DNA of 25,410 nt from Gemmatimonadota bacterium (GTDB taxonomy: Bacteria > Gemmatimonadota > Gemmatimonadetes > Gemmatimonadales > GWC2-71-9), in the NCBI GenBank assembly GCA_016880225.1, contig JAEHDT010000197.1:1-25410 (forward strand), given 5' to 3'. Both the position numbers and the translations under genes were made by a program. Of this stretch, positions 8,250 through 15,525 are shown one piece after another. Within the stretch, counting starts at the first letter, position 1, and the number at the start of each line of letters is the position of its first letter. The notes under the pieces are model-generated. The model was not told the DNA's origin, did no database searches, and saw nothing but the letters and a program-made list of their open reading frames with translations.

Positions 8250-8605
8250 TGGAGGCGCGGGGAATCGAACCCCGGTCCGAGAATGACTCCGATACCGCCA
8301 CTACGTGCGTAGGCGACGCTTATTGGTCTCACCACCGCGGCGCCTCGCCGGCCACGGCGGCAACGAGCCCTTGAACGCTCTTACGCGATCCGTTCAGGCC
8401 CCGGATCACGCCAGCCCGATATTGCGATACGTGAGCGCCGCCTCAGGCGGGCTGCCACTCACGCAGGTGCGTGAAGCCGAAGCTTACGCAGCCAGTGCCA
8501 GGTTTGAATTGGCAGTTATGAAGTTTGCCAGTGGTTTTACCAGGTGACTGACGACCTGGGCACGCAGCGACACCCTCGCCAAACCCGTCGAAGCCTGTCG
8601 CCCCC
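8250..8605 (-). ncRNA. ssrA: Transfer-messenger RNA (tmRNA), one-piece
   Basis: tmRNA, with SmpB, rescues ribosomes stalled on broken mRNAs and tags the product for proteolysis. On the minus strand the 5' end reads GGGGGCGACAGGCTTCGACG, matching the conserved tmRNA start. The 3' end has a T-arm (CGGGG-TTCGATT-CCCCG) and the acceptor strand CGCCTCC followed by discriminator A. The 5' GGGGGCG pairs with the 3' CGCCTCC over 7 bp, including a G-U at the third pair, the alanine identity element expected for AlaRS charging. CCA is not encoded (the next bases are TCG). An internal tag frame of 14 codons ends in TAA. The length is 356 nt. The 5' and 3' parts are contiguous, so this is not the permuted two-piece form. 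Promoter and terminator are both identifiable. Confidence 0.95.
8484..8528 (-). other. tmRNA tag-peptide reading frame (ANFITANSNLALAA)
   Basis: Starting at the resume codon GCA (8528-8526) the frame reads ANFITANSNLALAA and stops with TAA at 8486-8484. The AN start and the LALAA end are the standard hallmarks; the terminal Ala residues are the degron read by ClpXP and related proteases. GTAAAACC upstream of the resume codon resembles the usual A-rich context. Confidence 0.93.
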
Positions 8606-8613
8606 GTGAGGGA

Positions 8614-8642
8614 AAGTTAGTCGCCTCCCGGGGGCTTTTCAA
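8614..8642 (-). promoter_or_regulatory. Sigma-70 type promoter of ssrA
   Basis: On the minus strand TTGAAA (8642-8637) and TAACTT (8619-8614) are separated by 17 bases, with the mature tmRNA 5' end 8 bases after the -10 hexamer. The -35 lies just past the stop of the monooxygenase gene, so ssrA probably has its own strong promoter rather than depending on the upstream operon. Confidence 0.7.
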
Positions 8643-8646
8643 CGGT

Positions 8647-10233
8647 TCACGCCTCGTTCATGTGCAGGTGCAGACGTTCGGAGACATAGCGCCTCGCCGC
8701 GACGCCGTCCAGGCGCGCGCCGGCAAGCCCCACATGGCCGTCGGGACGAAGCAGGTAGAACGAGGGCCCGAAGATGTTTGCGCGCGCGAGCTCGCGGTCG
8801 TTCGCAGGATCGCTCGGAACCTCGTGGATGCGCAACAGGTCGTCCAGCTCTGGCACGCCGTCTGGAAGCGCGGGTTGTCCGACAACGATCAGATTGAATC
8901 GGGTGTCGTCGAGTCTTCCGAACAGGTCCTCGGCGGGCCCGTTCGCGCGGAACTTGAGCCGCAGCCACGGAAAACGATCGCCGGCGCGCGGGCCGTTCTC
9001 AGGCAGGCCCGCCAGTGCTTCCGATAGAGGACTGGTGCGGTAGCGAATGCCGGTCTGGGAGATGGTACGGAAGAAGATCCGTTGAACGGGGCCGGTCCGC
9101 AGGGCCAGCCCCAAAACCCTCGGCATGACCCGAGTGCGGACCAGTCCGGCGAGCCGACTGTCGGAGACCACGAGGGAGAACAGCCGGTCGGTGCGCCTCA
9201 GGAGGTGGTTGGCGACCGGGAGGCGCTCCGCTTCGTAGGAGTGGAGCAGGGCGGCCTCCGCGCGCCCCGACACGACGAGGGCGAGCTTCCATGCCAGGTT
9301 GTAGGCGTCCTGGAGCCCCGTGTTCATGCCCTGCCCCCCAACAGGACTGTGGATATGCGCCGCGTCGCCCAACAGGAAACAGCGGCGGTCGTGAAACTGG
9401 GCCGCGCGGCGGTGATGGATGCGGTAGGTGGAGTACCAGCTGCACGACTGGAAGGAAAGGTCGGTCCCCGCTTCGTGGCGCAGCGAGGGAATCGTTTCCT
9501 CGAAATTCAGGTCGTCTCGCCCCCGCAGGTGAGGGGGCAGAATGCCGACGATCCGCCAATGATCGGTCCCGCGCATCGGGAAGAGCAGGTGAAATCCGTC
9601 CTGCCACAGATACACGTTGAGCACGTCGGGGACCATCGATCCCGTCATCTGCACATCAGCGACGAAGAACACGTGCTGGTACGGTGCGCCCTCGAACGCG
9701 ATCCCGCTGAGCTCGCGGACGCGGCTGCGCGCCCCGTCGCATCCGGCCAGCCACGGCACCGTGACCTCGCTGCTGGTCCCGTCCGGGTTCTTGAGCGTCG
9801 CCGTTACGTGATCGGTCTCCTGCTCGAGGCCGACCAGCTCGGTGTTCCATTCCACGGCCCGGCCCTGCGCGCGAAGAGCGTCGCCCAGGAGTCGTTCGTT
9901 GTCGTCTTGCCCGAGGACCAAGAGATACGGGTACGGGCTGAGGTCGCGCCCGACGTTCCCCAAGGGAACCCGTGCAGCGCGCCTCCCCTGCGCCCACAGG
10001 ACGGCGCCGTCGGCCCGTTTGCCGGATTCAACCGCCTGCTCGGCAATTCCCAAATGCGAGTAGATCTCGAGCGTGCGCGCCTGCACGCCCAGCGCCCTCG
10101 ACTCACGCGCCGGGCCGCCGTTCCGGTCGATGATCCGCGCACGCACGCCGCGGCGGGCGAGCTGGTTCGCGAGCATCAAGCCGGTCGGGCCGGCGCCGAC
10201 GATGAGCACGTCCGTAGCTGGGGCGGGTGGCAT
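8647..10233 (-). CDS. FAD-dependent monooxygenase (PheA/TfdB, aromatic-hydroxylase type)
   Basis: A 528-residue flavoprotein of the group A monooxygenases, which use NAD(P)H and O2 to hydroxylate aromatic or polyketide-like substrates. An N-terminal Rossmann motif VLIVGAGPTG (Gly13-Gly18), a CDGARSRVR motif (about 165-173) for FAD/NAD(P)H, and GDAAHIHSPVGGQGMNTGLQDA (from about 289) binding the FAD ribityl group are all intact. A C-terminal thioredoxin-like region (from about 420, ending in FYLLRPDGHVGLAG) is typical of the PheA/TfdB subgroup. The ATG at 10233 is preferred because GAGGG lies 5 bases upstream; a GTG at 10245 overlapping the previous stop (GTGA) is the alternative. It is the last gene of the efflux operon, so its substrate may be the compound exported or taken up. 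The substrate cannot be read from sequence. Tetracycline-inactivating enzymes are in the same broad superfamily, but nothing here identifies that activity. Confidence 0.88.
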   Translation of the reverse strand: MPPAPATDVLIVGAGPTGLMLANQLARRGVRARIIDRNGGPARESRALGVQARTLEIYSHLGIAEQAVESGKRADGAVLWAQGRRAARVPLGNVGRDLSPYPYLLVLGQDDNERLLGDALRAQGRAVEWNTELVGLEQETDHVTATLKNPDGTSSEVTVPWLAGCDGARSRVRELSGIAFEGAPYQHVFFVADVQMTGSMVPDVLNVYLWQDGFHLLFPMRGTDHWRIVGILPPHLRGRDDLNFEETIPSLRHEAGTDLSFQSCSWYSTYRIHHRRAAQFHDRRCFLLGDAAHIHSPVGGQGMNTGLQDAYNLAWKLALVVSGRAEAALLHSYEAERLPVANHLLRRTDRLFSLVVSDSRLAGLVRTRVMPRVLGLALRTGPVQRIFFRTISQTGIRYRTSPLSEALAGLPENGPRAGDRFPWLRLKFRANGPAEDLFGRLDDTRFNLIVVGQPALPDGVPELDDLLRIHEVPSDPANDRELARANIFGPSFYLLRPDGHVGLAGARLDGVAARRYVSERLHLHMNEA

Positions 10234-10241
10234 GGGATCCC

Positions 10242-10766
10242 TCACTGCCGGGGTGGATAGTTCTTGAAGAGCTTCTCCGCCGCCTTGTTGATGTTCTTCT
10301 CACGCTTCTCGGGGCTCGCCTTGAGGTCGACCTCCTTAGTCGCGGTGCCGCGCCACACAATGGTGTTCGTGTGCGCGTCCACCACGTCGACGACCAAGGT
10401 CCCCATCAGGATTTGGTCCACCCTGGCCGACCCCGATCGAGCGGGGCCGAAGCGATAGCCTCCCCAGCCCGAGGAGAATCCGTTGATCTGGAGATTCTTG
10501 TTGAAGGTCGCGTGGTAGGCGACGAACACATCGGGGTTCGCGCTCGTCTCGACCTGGCCGAATCCTTTCAACGCCAGTTGCGCGTCCACGGCGTTGACGA
10601 TGCGCTTGTGATTCAACAGGTCGTTCAAGGGAGTTCCGCGCACCCAGGCGTAAGTCTTGAACGTCGAGAAGTCCGCAGCTCTGTCAAAGTCGTACGTCAC
10701 GTCCTGAGCTCGGACCGTCGTCGCCAGCACGAGGCTCGCGCTGTGGACCAGCGTCACGACACGCAT
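10242..10766 (-). CDS. Exported DUF4136-domain protein
   Basis: A 174-residue protein with a Sec signal peptide (MRVVTLVHSASLVLATTVRAQ, cleavage near residue 21) and a mature part that opens DVTYDFDRAADFSTFKTYAW, the characteristic start of DUF4136. The rest contains GFGQVETSANPDVFVAYHA and VDVVDAHTNTIVWRGTA, also typical of the family. No cysteine follows the signal, so it is probably soluble periplasmic or loosely outer-membrane associated rather than a lipoprotein. AGGAGGAGAGG immediately before the ATG at 10766 is a strong ribosome-binding site. It lies 51 bp after the RND permease gene and abuts the monooxygenase gene. The family function is unknown. Confidence 0.85.
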   Translation of the reverse strand: MRVVTLVHSASLVLATTVRAQDVTYDFDRAADFSTFKTYAWVRGTPLNDLLNHKRIVNAVDAQLALKGFGQVETSANPDVFVAYHATFNKNLQINGFSSGWGGYRFGPARSGSARVDQILMGTLVVDVVDAHTNTIVWRGTATKEVDLKASPEKREKNINKAAEKLFKNYPPRQ

Positions 10767-10817
10767 CCTCTCCTCCTTCCTCGGGGACTCGGCTCCCGCT
10801 CTGGCGTCATCGCGCCG

Positions 10818-13800
10818 TCACCGCGGCACCCGCTCCCAGGTCACGATTTTCAGGTCGAGCACGAACATCGCGTACAACACGGGCACGAGAATCAGCGTCA
10901 CGAACGTGGCCACGGTCAGTCCGCCGATCTGCGCGTAGCAGAGGGGCTCCCATAACGGGCCGCCGTGCAACGCCAGTGGAAACAACGCGAACACGGTGGC
11001 GCCGACGGTGATGAGCACGGGGCGCAGGCGCACGATTCCAGCGTCGAGCAGCGCATCGATCAGCTCCTCGTCCCGCTCATGGGCTTCCTCGATGAAGTCG
11101 AACAAGACGATCACGTGACTGACGATCACGCCGATGAGGCTCGCCACACCCAGGAACGCCATGAACCCGAATGCGGCGCCCATGATCCAGAGCGCGGCCA
11201 AGGCTCCGACCATCCCGAACGGGATCGCGGCGAAGACGAGGAGCGGCTTCACGGTGTTCCGGAACTGCAGCACCAGCGCGATGTAGATCAGCGCGACGGA
11301 TATCGCCATGACCACCGCGAGCTCTTTGAAGTTGTCCACTTGCTTCTCATACTCGCCGGCGATCTGCATCTGAAACCCCGGCGGCAGGTCGGCTTGCAGG
11401 GTCCTGATGGCCGGCAGGGCCGCCTGGAGCACCTCGGAGGGGAGCCGTCCCAAAACCGGGTAGCACGACACGGTGATCGTGCGGAATTGGTTGCGGTGGT
11501 TCAGCTTGGCCGGTTGCATCGAGTACGAAAGCGACGAGATCTGTCGCAGGGGCACGCGCTGCGCGCCCTGGGTTGAGTACACGTACAGACTCTGAAGGTC
11601 GCCGAGCTGAGCCCGCTCCTCGATCCGCAGCCGGGCCAGGATGGGAATCTGCTGGTCGCCCTCGCGCAGCACGCCCACCTGGTACCCATTCAGCGCCGTG
11701 GCCGTCGAAGCCGCCACGTCGACGTTGGTCACGCCGGCGAGGTTTGCCCGGTCGGGATCGATCACGAAATTCACCGCGAAGCTCTCCGCTCCCCAGTCGT
11801 CCTGCACCCGCTCGGCGATGGGAATCGTGCGCAACGCGCGTTTGAGCCGCTCGGCAAGCGCTCGCAGGGTGGCGATGTCGTCGCCGACGATCCGGATGGA
11901 CACGGGGATCCCGACGGGCTCTCCCACCTCCAGCTCCTTGACGTTCACGCGCGCGCCCGGGATCTCCGTCGCCACCGCCGGCTGGAGCGCGTCGATCAGG
12001 TGCCCGGTGTCATGCTTGTCGTACACCTCGACGATGATCTGCGCGTAGTTCGTTTGCCGCGGTTCGGGGGACAACGAGGACCAGAACCGCGGGCCGCCGC
12101 CGCCCACGAAGGTGGTGAGCGAGCGGAGCACCTGACGGGGACGCTCACCGGGACCGTGCGCGTCCGCCCGGCCCAGGTCGGCCGCCGCGCGGCGGACGGC
12201 CTCCTCGGCCTGCCACGTGACCTGCTCCGTCGCCGACAGAGCGGCGTCCTCGGGCAACCAAACGTCGACCGTGGAGAGATAGGACAGGTCTTTGGGGAAG
12301 AACTGAGACTTGAGCCGGGAGCCGATGACGCCGCCCAGCAGCAGGAAGCCGAGCGCGCCCGCCAAGACGTACTTGCGGTGCTCGATCGCGGCGCGCCCGA
12401 CGCGGTAGTACCAGCCAGCGAAGCCGACCTTCCGTCGCTCGCTGATCGGCCGCTCGGGCTTCTTCCCGGGCCGAAGCACGTAGTAGCCCAGCAGCGGGAT
12501 GAACGTCATCGACACGATGCGCGAGGCGACGAGCGAGCAGGTCAGCACCACCGGCAGGCTGTACAGGAATCGCCCGGTGTCTCCACTCAACAACAGGAAG
12601 GGCAGGTACGCGACGATATTCGTGATGGTCGCGAACAGGATCGCGGTGGCGAGCTTGGTGGGGCCGAGCCAGGCCGCGATGCGCGGCGGGTGGCCGCCCG
12701 CGAGCTCACGCTTGATGGCGTCACCCGCGACCACCGGGTCGTCGACGAGCAGCCCGAGCGCGATGATCAGCGATGCGATTGACACCTGCTGCAGGTCGAT
12801 CCCCAGGACCGACATCATCCCGAACGTCATGGCGAGGGTCAGCGGGATCGAGAGCGACAGCACGACGGCGGAGCGCCACTCCCAGAACCCGATCAGCGCG
12901 ACCAGGACCACGAGCGCGATCGCCTCGACGAGGCTGTCCATGAACAGCTCGACGCTCTCGGTCACCTGCCGGGGCTGGTCCGACGTCCGCGCCAGGATGA
13001 GATCCTCCGGCAGACGGTCGCGCAGCTGAGCCAGAGCCGAGTCGACGGTGACGCCGAAGTCCCCGATCTTCGCGCCCGCCCGCATCTCCACGCTCAGCGT
13101 GATCGCCCGGCTGCGCCGCCACTCCCCGTGCGGGTCGCGCCAGGTGAAGAAATTCAGATACCTGGGAGGGCTCTCGTACGTCCGTACGGCGTCGACCAGG
13201 TCCCGGAGATAGAGCGGCGCGCCTGCGCGCGAGGCCCCCACGATGACGTCGCCGATCTCACGCTCGTTCCGGAACTCCCCCGTCGGGCTGATCGCGACGG
13301 TCTTGCCCTGGATCTCAACCGTGCCGCCCGCGACGGGAATGTTTCGGGCGCTCAAAATGTCTTTGAGCTTCGTGACCTGGAGGCCGTAGGACGCAAGGCG
13401 CTCCTGGGAGAAATTCAGCAGTACCTGCTCGTCCAGCAGACCGCTGCGCGTGACCTTCGTGACGATCGGGATCGCCTGGAGCGTCCGCCGGATGAGGTCG
13501 GTATAGGTGTCCAGCTCGCGGTAGCTGTACTTGTCGCCCGCGCTTACCGCAAGCCGCACCTTGGCCTCCGCGGGATCCCGGACCACGGCGACGGGCCACG
13601 CGTCGGGGTGAAACTCGGAGCGGCGGAGCACGCGCTCGATGAACGCCCGTACGTAGGCGACCAGCATCGTGTCCTCGAGTAGCGAGATACCATCCACGAC
13701 CACGAACCCGGGACCGGGAGCGACGCGAGCGTCCCGGAGCGTCCCGTCGGCGCTCGCCGCAGCAACGAACAGGTCGAGCGGCCGCCGCAGCAGCGGCTCG

Positions 13801-14402
13801 GTCAACGCACCGGGCACGTTGAGCACCAGGGCGACGCGCTGCGCGGGGCTCTCCGCCGCCCGGCGGAGTCGCCGCAGGGTGTCGCTGATCGCGTCCGCTT
13901 TGAGCGACAGGACGACGTCTCCGACCTTGGGGCTCGCCACGGTCAGCATCAGTGCCGCGGTCGAGCCGAAGTCCCGAACGAAGTCGATCGGCCCGGCGTT
14001 CTGCGGCAGGTCGGTGATGCCGTCGAGCCGCAGCTTGATGTCGTCGAACTCCTTCGCGGGATCGTCGACCTCCCCCTTCAGCGTGACCCACACGAACGTG
14101 ACGCCGAGGCGCGTCGTCGATTTGAGCTCTTTGACGGTGACGTTCTGTGCGATGACCTCCTCGAGGCGGCGCGTCACGAGCTGCTCCACCTTCACGGCAT
14201 CCACACCGGGCCACGGACAGATGGCCATCGCCACCTTCACCGGGATGTCGGGATCTTTGCGCTGGGGCATGCGCAGGTATCCGAACACACCCCACACCAC
14301 GGTCGCCGCCAGCGTCATCCAGGCGATATGGGGGTTCTCGGTGAAGAACCGCGCCGTATTGTGGACGTTCGCGATCAGCCACTCGTCGGTCCGGTGGGCC
14401 AT
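10818..14402 (-). CDS. RND efflux transporter permease (HAE-1-like, enlarged)
   Basis: A 1194-residue inner-membrane proton-driven pump, about 150 residues longer than AcrB. TM1 is near residues 26-43, followed by the porter domain. The TM2-TM6 block begins about residue 487 and includes the paired acidic motif GLLVDDPVVAG (Asp554, Asp555), equivalent to AcrB Asp407/Asp408. A second porter half starts near SQFFPKDLSYLSTVDVWLP, and the C-terminal TM block runs to the end. About 120 extra residues (162-283) sit in the first porter half between LMLTVASPKVGD and AGDKYSYRELDTYTD. In the TM10 equivalent the usual Lys/Asn position reads IGVIVSHVIVLFDFIEEA. The start is the ATG at 14402, 12 bp after the adaptor stop, with no clear Shine-Dalgarno, suggesting translational coupling. 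With the neighbouring adaptor and TolC protein it would form a tripartite pump. Substrate unknown. Confidence 0.93.
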   Translation of the reverse strand: MAHRTDEWLIANVHNTARFFTENPHIAWMTLAATVVWGVFGYLRMPQRKDPDIPVKVAMAICPWPGVDAVKVEQLVTRRLEEVIAQNVTVKELKSTTRLGVTFVWVTLKGEVDDPAKEFDDIKLRLDGITDLPQNAGPIDFVRDFGSTAALMLTVASPKVGDVVLSLKADAISDTLRRLRRAAESPAQRVALVLNVPGALTEPLLRRPLDLFVAAASADGTLRDARVAPGPGFVVVDGISLLEDTMLVAYVRAFIERVLRRSEFHPDAWPVAVVRDPAEAKVRLAVSAGDKYSYRELDTYTDLIRRTLQAIPIVTKVTRSGLLDEQVLLNFSQERLASYGLQVTKLKDILSARNIPVAGGTVEIQGKTVAISPTGEFRNEREIGDVIVGASRAGAPLYLRDLVDAVRTYESPPRYLNFFTWRDPHGEWRRSRAITLSVEMRAGAKIGDFGVTVDSALAQLRDRLPEDLILARTSDQPRQVTESVELFMDSLVEAIALVVLVALIGFWEWRSAVVLSLSIPLTLAMTFGMMSVLGIDLQQVSIASLIIALGLLVDDPVVAGDAIKRELAGGHPPRIAAWLGPTKLATAILFATITNIVAYLPFLLLSGDTGRFLYSLPVVLTCSLVASRIVSMTFIPLLGYYVLRPGKKPERPISERRKVGFAGWYYRVGRAAIEHRKYVLAGALGFLLLGGVIGSRLKSQFFPKDLSYLSTVDVWLPEDAALSATEQVTWQAEEAVRRAAADLGRADAHGPGERPRQVLRSLTTFVGGGGPRFWSSLSPEPRQTNYAQIIVEVYDKHDTGHLIDALQPAVATEIPGARVNVKELEVGEPVGIPVSIRIVGDDIATLRALAERLKRALRTIPIAERVQDDWGAESFAVNFVIDPDRANLAGVTNVDVAASTATALNGYQVGVLREGDQQIPILARLRIEERAQLGDLQSLYVYSTQGAQRVPLRQISSLSYSMQPAKLNHRNQFRTITVSCYPVLGRLPSEVLQAALPAIRTLQADLPPGFQMQIAGEYEKQVDNFKELAVVMAISVALIYIALVLQFRNTVKPLLVFAAIPFGMVGALAALWIMGAAFGFMAFLGVASLIGVIVSHVIVLFDFIEEAHERDEELIDALLDAGIVRLRPVLITVGATVFALFPLALHGGPLWEPLCYAQIGGLTVATFVTLILVPVLYAMFVLDLKIVTWERVPR

Positions 14403-14414
14403 GGGTCGTGGAGG

Positions 14415-15485
14415 TCAGGGGATGAGGCGCACGTCTTGGGAATCCACGGCCAAGGTCGCCCCGCGAACGATTACGTGCTCGCCACCCTGGAGGCCGCGGG
14501 TGACGCGGATCAGGTTCCCGGTCACGTCGCCGAGCTCGATGCGGCGGAGCCGCGCCACCGGCCCGCTGTTCCCGCCTTCCACGACGAACACCGCGTATCC
14601 GGAGGCTTCGCCGGGAGGACGCACCACCGCGTTGAGTGGCACGAGCGGGGCGATGGCTCCCGTGGATGCGGCCGCTCCCACTACCTCGAGAGACGCGATC
14701 ATGCCGGACTTGAGGCGGCCCTCCACGTTCGGGATCGTCACTTCCACCTCGAACACGCGACTGGTCGCGTCGGCCGACGGCGCCACGCGCGTGATGTGGC
14801 CCCAGAACGCGGCGCCCGGCACGGCTTCGACGGCGACGCCCTGTGGCGCCCCGAGTTTCATGCTCCCCACCAGCACGTCCGGCACGCCGAACACCACCTT
14901 GACCGATCGCAGGTCCCCGACGGAGAACGCGGGCGTCCCCGCGGCCACGAGGGTCCCGACCTCCACGGAGCGTCTCAGCACGTAGCCGTCCAGGGGCGCC
15001 CGCAGCGAACAGTCGCTCAGGGCCTGGGCGGCCTGATCGTGCTGCGCCTGGTTCGCCTGGTACCTCGCATAGGCCGCGTCGTAGTCCGCTTTCGACGCCG
15101 AGCGGTTCTCGAACAGTTGAGCGACGCGATCGAAATCTGCCTTGGCCTGCGTCAGCGTCGCCTGCGCCTGCGCGACGGCGTCGCGATACTCCCGATCGCG
15201 GATCCGGGCCAGTGTGGTGCCCCGTCGCACGACGTCGCCGTCCTGCACGTTGCGCATGCGACTATCCGCACCTCGCACCTGCAGGAGGTCTTCGACGTAC
15301 CCGCCCACCTTGAACGCGACGTCCACTTGCACGTCCGGCCTGATGCTGGCGGTGTAGCGGAGGCCGCCGCCGCCGAGCGTGCCGGCCACCTCGGCAACCG
15401 TCACCGGCAGCGGCGCGGCCTTCGGTGACTCGCGGTAGCACCCGCCGAGGGCCAGGAGGCCCGCCCCGAAGGCCTTGATGCGCAC
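14415..15485 (-). CDS. RND efflux periplasmic adaptor (HlyD/AcrA family), probable lipoprotein
   Basis: A 356-residue membrane-fusion protein. The N-terminus MRIKAFGAGLLALGGC has a basic n-region, a short hydrophobic core and a lipobox-like LGGC, giving Cys16 as the probable lipidated residue. A lipoyl half (KVGGYVEDLLQV, then DGDVVRRGTTLARI, about 58-96), an alpha-hairpin coiled coil (about 98-160) and the second lipoyl half (LRAPLDGYVLRRSVEVGTLVAAGTPAF, 161-187) are clear. Beta-barrel and membrane-proximal regions follow (KSGMIASLEV, LVPLNAVVRPP). The GTG at 15485 is selected because GGGGAGGG lies about 9 bases upstream and it starts exactly at the signal peptide. An ATG at 15512 is the alternative but lacks a ribosome-binding site and puts extra charged residues before the signal. 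It lies 40 bp after the TolC-type gene and 12 bp before the permease gene. Confidence 0.9.
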   Translation of the reverse strand: MRIKAFGAGLLALGGCYRESPKAAPLPVTVAEVAGTLGGGGLRYTASIRPDVQVDVAFKVGGYVEDLLQVRGADSRMRNVQDGDVVRRGTTLARIRDREYRDAVAQAQATLTQAKADFDRVAQLFENRSASKADYDAAYARYQANQAQHDQAAQALSDCSLRAPLDGYVLRRSVEVGTLVAAGTPAFSVGDLRSVKVVFGVPDVLVGSMKLGAPQGVAVEAVPGAAFWGHITRVAPSADATSRVFEVEVTIPNVEGRLKSGMIASLEVVGAAASTGAIAPLVPLNAVVRPPGEASGYAVFVVEGGNSGPVARLRRIELGDVTGNLIRVTRGLQGGEHVIVRGATLAVDSQDVRLIP

Positions 15486-15525
15486 GGACGACTTCCCTCC
15501 CCGCTCCGGCATGTGGCAGTGGCGA

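Noticed and set aside
8305..8547. A small plus-strand open frame over the tmRNA region
   Set aside because: It is fully antisense to ssrA, whose conserved ends and tag frame are clear.
8600..8639. Plus-strand hairpin gcccccg...cgggggc followed by tttt, resembling a terminator
   Set aside because: It has a 22-base loop, no gene is transcribed towards it on the plus strand, and it coincides with the tmRNA 5' acceptor strand and promoter; probably incidental.
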